Translations under genes and position numbers: made by a program
The notes under the pieces: generated by a model
Told to the model about the DNA's origin: nothing
Databases searched by the model: none
The model's input: only the letters and a program-made list of their open reading frames with translations
Part shown: positions 61,035 to 64,000 of the stretch, one piece after another
Numbering within the stretch: the first letter of the stretch is position 1
Layout of the letters: each line of letters starts with the position of its first letter
Source of the DNA: Candidatus Vecturithrix granuli
Lineage (GTDB): Bacteria > Moduliflexota > Moduliflexia > Moduliflexales > Moduliflexaceae
DNA length: 64,000 bases
Reading direction: 5' to 3'
Assembly (NCBI GenBank): GCA_000739535.1
Contig: DF820470.1
Coordinates: 268,511 to 332,510 of the forward strand

Positions 61035-61901
61035 ATGGGGAAAACGTGGACGGGTTATCTGCTGTTTTTGCCAACCATCCTTGTGTTGGGGATATTAATT
61101 CTGCTTCCCATTATCGAGGCCATGGGTTGGGCGTTTACAGATTTCAATGTCCTCAAAGATGTCACAAAATACATTGGCCTGGGCAATTTTGCTGCCATGA
61201 ACAAGGATGCGACCTTCTGGACCGCGTTGTTCAACTCGCTGCTGTTGACGACGGTCGTCATTCTGCTGCAATATATTTTGGGCTTGGGACTGGCGGTCAC
61301 CCTCAAACAAAAAGTTCCCGGGATTGGCATTTTCCGCAGCGTCGTGATGGCAAGCTGGGTGATTCCGGTCATTAGCACGGTCATTATGTTCCGGTTCATG
61401 TCTCAGCCGGATTACGGGTTCTTCAATATTCTTTTGGAAAAAATCGGATTAGGAAAATATGCGACATATTGGTTCGGAAGTCTTGCCGGGGCTTTACCGA
61501 TGATCATTATCATGCACCTATGGCGGAACATCCCTTTCTATGGGATTGGGCTGCTGGCGGCGATGCAAGCCATCCCGAATGATTATTATGAAGCCGCTGA
61601 GATTGATGGCGCAAGCGCCTGGCAAAAATTTTTATATATTACTTTTCCCGGCGTCAGATATATGTCGATGGTGATCATTACCATTCATGTGATTTGGACT
61701 TTCAATAACTTCGATTTTATTTTCCTTTCAACCGGCGGTGGTCCCGTCAATGTCACACAGGTACTGCCCGTCTATATTTACATCCAATCCTGGCATCATT
61801 TTGCCATGGGGTATGCTTCCGCCATTGGCCTCGTCATGCTGCTGATTTTACTCGTGTTTTCCTTTATCTATATGCGTTTCAACAAGGAACCAGAGGTGTA
61901 A
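61035..61901 (+). CDS. Sugar ABC importer permease (MalF-like)
   Basis: 288 residues, six helices. EAA loop IPNDYYEAAEIDGASAWQKF and FLSTGGGPVNVTQVLPVYI near the end. I chose ATG 61035. The open frame from 61017 starts with TTG within the GAGGAG ribosome site itself. It pairs with the 61905 protein. Confidence 0.88.
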   Translation: MGKTWTGYLLFLPTILVLGILILLPIIEAMGWAFTDFNVLKDVTKYIGLGNFAAMNKDATFWTALFNSLLLTTVVILLQYILGLGLAVTLKQKVPGIGIFRSVVMASWVIPVISTVIMFRFMSQPDYGFFNILLEKIGLGKYATYWFGSLAGALPMIIIMHLWRNIPFYGIGLLAAMQAIPNDYYEAAEIDGASAWQKFLYITFPGVRYMSMVIITIHVIWTFNNFDFIFLSTGGGPVNVTQVLPVYIYIQSWHHFAMGYASAIGLVMLLILLVFSFIYMRFNKEPEV

Positions 61902-61904
61902 CCC

Positions 61905-62732
61905 ATGAAGAAGTTCCAGCACTATCTCATGACCTACTTCGTGTTACTGCTCTATTTCTCGTTTCTTCTGCTCCCGATGATCTGGATTATCTATAGTTCT
62001 TTCAGAACCCAGGATGCCATTTTCAGCGGACGCATCTTATCTGCGCTGAATGAATTCACACTGGAAAACTATCGCAAAATTCTGGCAGTGAGCGCTTTTT
62101 CCAAAACGATCATGAATTCGTTCAAAATTGCCACTGGCGTCACCCTGATTACTATGCTTCTGGCGACCATGGGGGGCTATGGCTTAAGCCGGTATCAGGT
62201 ACGAGGACGGGATTTTTTTATTCTGGGGATTTTTTCCTCACAAATGTTTCCGCCAGTGCTGATTTTGCTGCCGCTCTATACCTGGCTGTTATCCCTCGGT
62301 TTCGTGGATACATATCCGGGCATTATTCTGGCGCAAACCATGCTGTCGCTGCCGTTTACGGTCTGGATGCTGAAAGGCTATTTTGATAATACCCCGCGGG
62401 AGTTGGATGAGGCTGCCCGCATTGACGGGTGCAGCACGTTTGGGATCCTCTTTCGCATCATTTTTCCCATCGCGGCGCCGGGTATTCTGGTGGCAGCGTT
62501 TTTTGCCTTCATGGTCTCCTGGGGCGATTATCTGATTGTGTCGGTGTTAGCGCAGAGTAATGCTACAGCCACGATGCCCTTTAGTCTGGCTCGTATTTCC
62601 AGCAGTTTACGCGTCAAATGGGGCGATGTCGCTGCTGCTGCGGTGCTAACAATTGTTCCGACCTTAATTTTGTTTACCCTGGTTCAAAAATGGCTGGTGG
62701 AAGGGTTAACCGCCGGCGCTGTGAAACAATAA
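61905..62732 (+). CDS. Sugar ABC importer permease (MalG-like)
   Basis: 275 residues with six helices. EAA loop TPRELDEAARIDGCSTFGIL is a perfect family match. It ends LVQKWLVEGLTAGAVKQ, the usual MalG terminus. It starts three bases after the partner stop. No ATPase gene follows, so a MalK/MsmK-type ATPase from elsewhere must energise the pair. Confidence 0.88.
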   Translation: MKKFQHYLMTYFVLLLYFSFLLLPMIWIIYSSFRTQDAIFSGRILSALNEFTLENYRKILAVSAFSKTIMNSFKIATGVTLITMLLATMGGYGLSRYQVRGRDFFILGIFSSQMFPPVLILLPLYTWLLSLGFVDTYPGIILAQTMLSLPFTVWMLKGYFDNTPRELDEAARIDGCSTFGILFRIIFPIAAPGILVAAFFAFMVSWGDYLIVSVLAQSNATATMPFSLARISSSLRVKWGDVAAAAVLTIVPTLILFTLVQKWLVEGLTAGAVKQ

Positions 62733-62779
62733 GAGTCTATGAAAATCGTGCGAATGAAAACACCATCTCATGAGTACTC

Positions 62780-63019
62780 TTGTCAATGAAGCCAATGGAA
62801 ACAATAGAAACAATAGAAATATGTGAAATCGCTGCTCAAAGCGTGCAGCGACTGGGGCTTGAAGCCGTTATCAGCGGCGATATCCAACAATTCCAGAACG
62901 CCATCAGAATGACACCGTCAGGGGGAAATTGTACATTACCGGAAATTCTCTCTCTTACCAATACATTTTGGAACATGCAGAAAACCTGTCTTTTCCCGAT
63001 GGATCAGGAAAAAATATAA
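62780..63019 (+). CDS. Small hypothetical protein (79 aa)
   Basis: The frame reads MSMKPMETIETIEICEIAAQ and then LGLEAVISGDIQQFQNAIRM TPSG. The sequence looks protein-like but no family is recognised, and no good ribosome site precedes any of its Met codons. It could be a fragment of a larger sugar-metabolism protein. It lies between the importer and a MITE. Confidence 0.35.
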   Translation: MSMKPMETIETIEICEIAAQSVQRLGLEAVISGDIQQFQNAIRMTPSGGNCTLPEILSLTNTFWNMQKTCLFPMDQEKI

Positions 63020-63039
63020 AGACTGGTTTTGTAAATATT

Positions 63040-63153
63040 GGTAGTGGTTAAATGGTAAATGATGCGTTCCCTGAGCGAAGTCGAAGGGAACAATGAGCGG
63101 CTCGTTTCGACTTCGCTCAACGAGCGGGCATCACTTACTATTTAACCACTGCC
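63040..63153. mobile_element. MITE family A with perfect 8-bp target duplication
   Basis: Ends GGTAGTGGTTAAATGG and CTATTTAACCACTGCC. The target duplication TAAATATT is exact at 63032-63039 and 63154-63161. The core orientation is the same as the 32845 copy and opposite to 12649. This is the cleanest copy in the window, so it is probably recent. Confidence 0.88.
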
Positions 63154-63361
63154 TAAATATTAAAACTTGAAGAGAGGTCGGATCCTTCTTTTCTGGCGAT
63201 CAATCGCCAAAATTGAATGCCAAAGGATGCTAAAGCGTCCTGTCAAGTAGGCTACCGCCTGCTTGAGCCATTGATGGCTGGGCTTTTTAAGACAGTGTAG
63301 TCGTAAAAATGGAAGAAGAGTTCCATTATTTTGTAATCATTCATCAACAAGGAGAAGAATT

Positions 63362-64000
63362 ATGGCAACATTCGGACTGATTATCGGTACACGAGGGTTT
63401 TTCCCCACAGAGTTATGCAAAGAGGGACGCGAAGTCATGTTGAAAGTGTTAGAATCAGCAGGACACAAAGCGATCTTGCTCTCACCTGAAGATTCCCCCT
63501 ATGGCTCGGTTGAAACGTATGAGCAATCCAAAAAGTGCGCAGAGTTATTTAAAGCCCATGCTAGTGAGATTGAGGGCATCATCGTCACACTGCCGAATTT
63601 TGGCGAAGAACGCGGCGTGGCAGATGCTGTCCGTCTTGCTGATCTGAACGTACCAGTACTGGTTCATGCCTTCCCGGATGATCCGGCAAAATTAGACATT
63701 GCTCACCGCCGTGATAGCTTTTGCGGAAAGATGTCTTCCTGCAATAATTTATATCAATACGGCATTCGGTATAGCTTAACCACCTTGCACACGGTTGACC
63801 CGCAATCCGAGAGTTTCCGCAAAGATCTGTGCAAATTCGCGGCGGTCTGCCGCGTGGTCAACGGCTTACGCAAAGCGCGTTTCGGGCAGGTCGGCGCACG
63901 CCCGGCCGCGTTCATCACCGTGCGCTACAGCGAAAAAATCCTGGAACGCGCCGGCATCTCGGTCGAAAGCGTGGATTTGTCTGAAATTTTTGGACGAATT
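63362..64000 (+). CDS. L-fucose isomerase-like protein (partial)
   Basis: Continues past the window end; 213 residues are visible. AAGGAGAAGAATT precedes the ATG. MATFGLIIGTRGFFPTELCK, then GIIVTLPNFGEERGVADAVR, KMSSCNNLYQYGIRYSLTTL and VVNGLRKARFGQVGARPAAF match the N-terminal half of the L-fucose/L-arabinose isomerase-like family. These interconvert aldoses and ketoses with Mn. It is oriented as the importer at 59673-62732 and could process its sugar. The metal-binding Glu/Asp residues of the C-terminal half lie outside the window. Confidence 0.8.
   Translation, partial: MATFGLIIGTRGFFPTELCKEGREVMLKVLESAGHKAILLSPEDSPYGSVETYEQSKKCAELFKAHASEIEGIIVTLPNFGEERGVADAVRLADLNVPVLVHAFPDDPAKLDIAHRRDSFCGKMSSCNNLYQYGIRYSLTTLHTVDPQSESFRKDLCKFAAVCRVVNGLRKARFGQVGARPAAFITVRYSEKILERAGISVESVDLSEIFGRI

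Noticed and set aside
1-64000. tRNA, rRNA, prophage or defence island
   Set aside because: No cloverleaf, rRNA segment, phage structural gene, integrase or recognised defence operon was found on reading both strands. The lone Uma2 gene and the HTH protein are not enough to call a defence system.

Overview
The window looks like the chromosome of a Gram-negative, probably anaerobic, heterotrophic bacterium. The Gram-negative call rests on a signal-peptide beta-barrel protein (40290-41420) and many secreted solute-binding proteins. The anaerobe call rests on a four-subunit 2-oxoacid:ferredoxin oxidoreductase (48228-51020). The extreme density of ABC importers, the chemoreceptors and the repeat-rich intergenic DNA would fit an uncultured phylum such as Modulibacteria (KSB3) or a spirochaete relative. 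That taxonomic placement is a guess; no rRNA or other phylogenetic marker is present. No tRNA, rRNA, CRISPR array, prophage or transposase gene was recognised.

Layout. 292-5429 (+): DUF3798 binding protein, dual ATPase and two permeases. 6041-12262 (-): a complete glycerol-type importer in the order glpS-glpT-glpP-glpQ-DUF2160-glpV. 12890-15220 (+): a large HTH protein of unknown role. 15423-19971 (-): two small proteins, then the two halves of a heterodimeric ABC exporter. 20804-24625 (+): hutU, a small antitoxin-like gene and hutI, for histidine degradation. 24706-27199 (+): an overlapping pair, a TerB-like membrane protein and an unknown protein. 27835-32674 (+): sugar-binding protein, two permeases and a DegT-family aminotransferase, with no ATPase. 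33105-33872: Uma2-family nuclease. 33970-39183 (+): nucleoside/BMP-type importer. 39861-45815 (+): short PstS-like protein, barrel protein and two tandem chemoreceptors. 45980-47440: GntR regulator fused to a solute-binding domain. 47536-48177: pyroglutamyl peptidase. 48228-51020 (-): korDABC. 51889-52622 (-): a decayed ATPase/URO-D remnant. 52694-54676 (-): CHASE4 histidine kinase. 55172-58027 (+): ribose/fructose-type importer. 58055-59473: second GntR/solute-binding fusion. 59673-62732 (+): a further importer without an ATPase. 63362-end: start of a fucose-isomerase-like gene.

Seven uptake systems, one exporter and two cytoplasmic regulators built from a solute-binding domain point to a cell specialised in scavenging small solutes. 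Two importers lack an ATPase and must borrow one. Strong hairpins often separate a binding-protein gene from its permease or ATPase genes, which would give more binding protein than membrane subunits.

The intergenic DNA is the most unusual part. It carries several families of small palindromic elements. One family of about 110 bp with GGTAGTGGTTAAATGG ends is flanked in two copies by perfect 8-bp target duplications, so it is a non-autonomous transposable element. A second family is modular: Shine-Dalgarno sequence, start codon, micro-ORF, long hairpin, second Shine-Dalgarno sequence. It sits inside transport operons and shows paired base changes between copies. Two importer promoters share a 23-bp near-identical palindromic motif, a candidate operator for the GntR/solute-binding fusion regulators.
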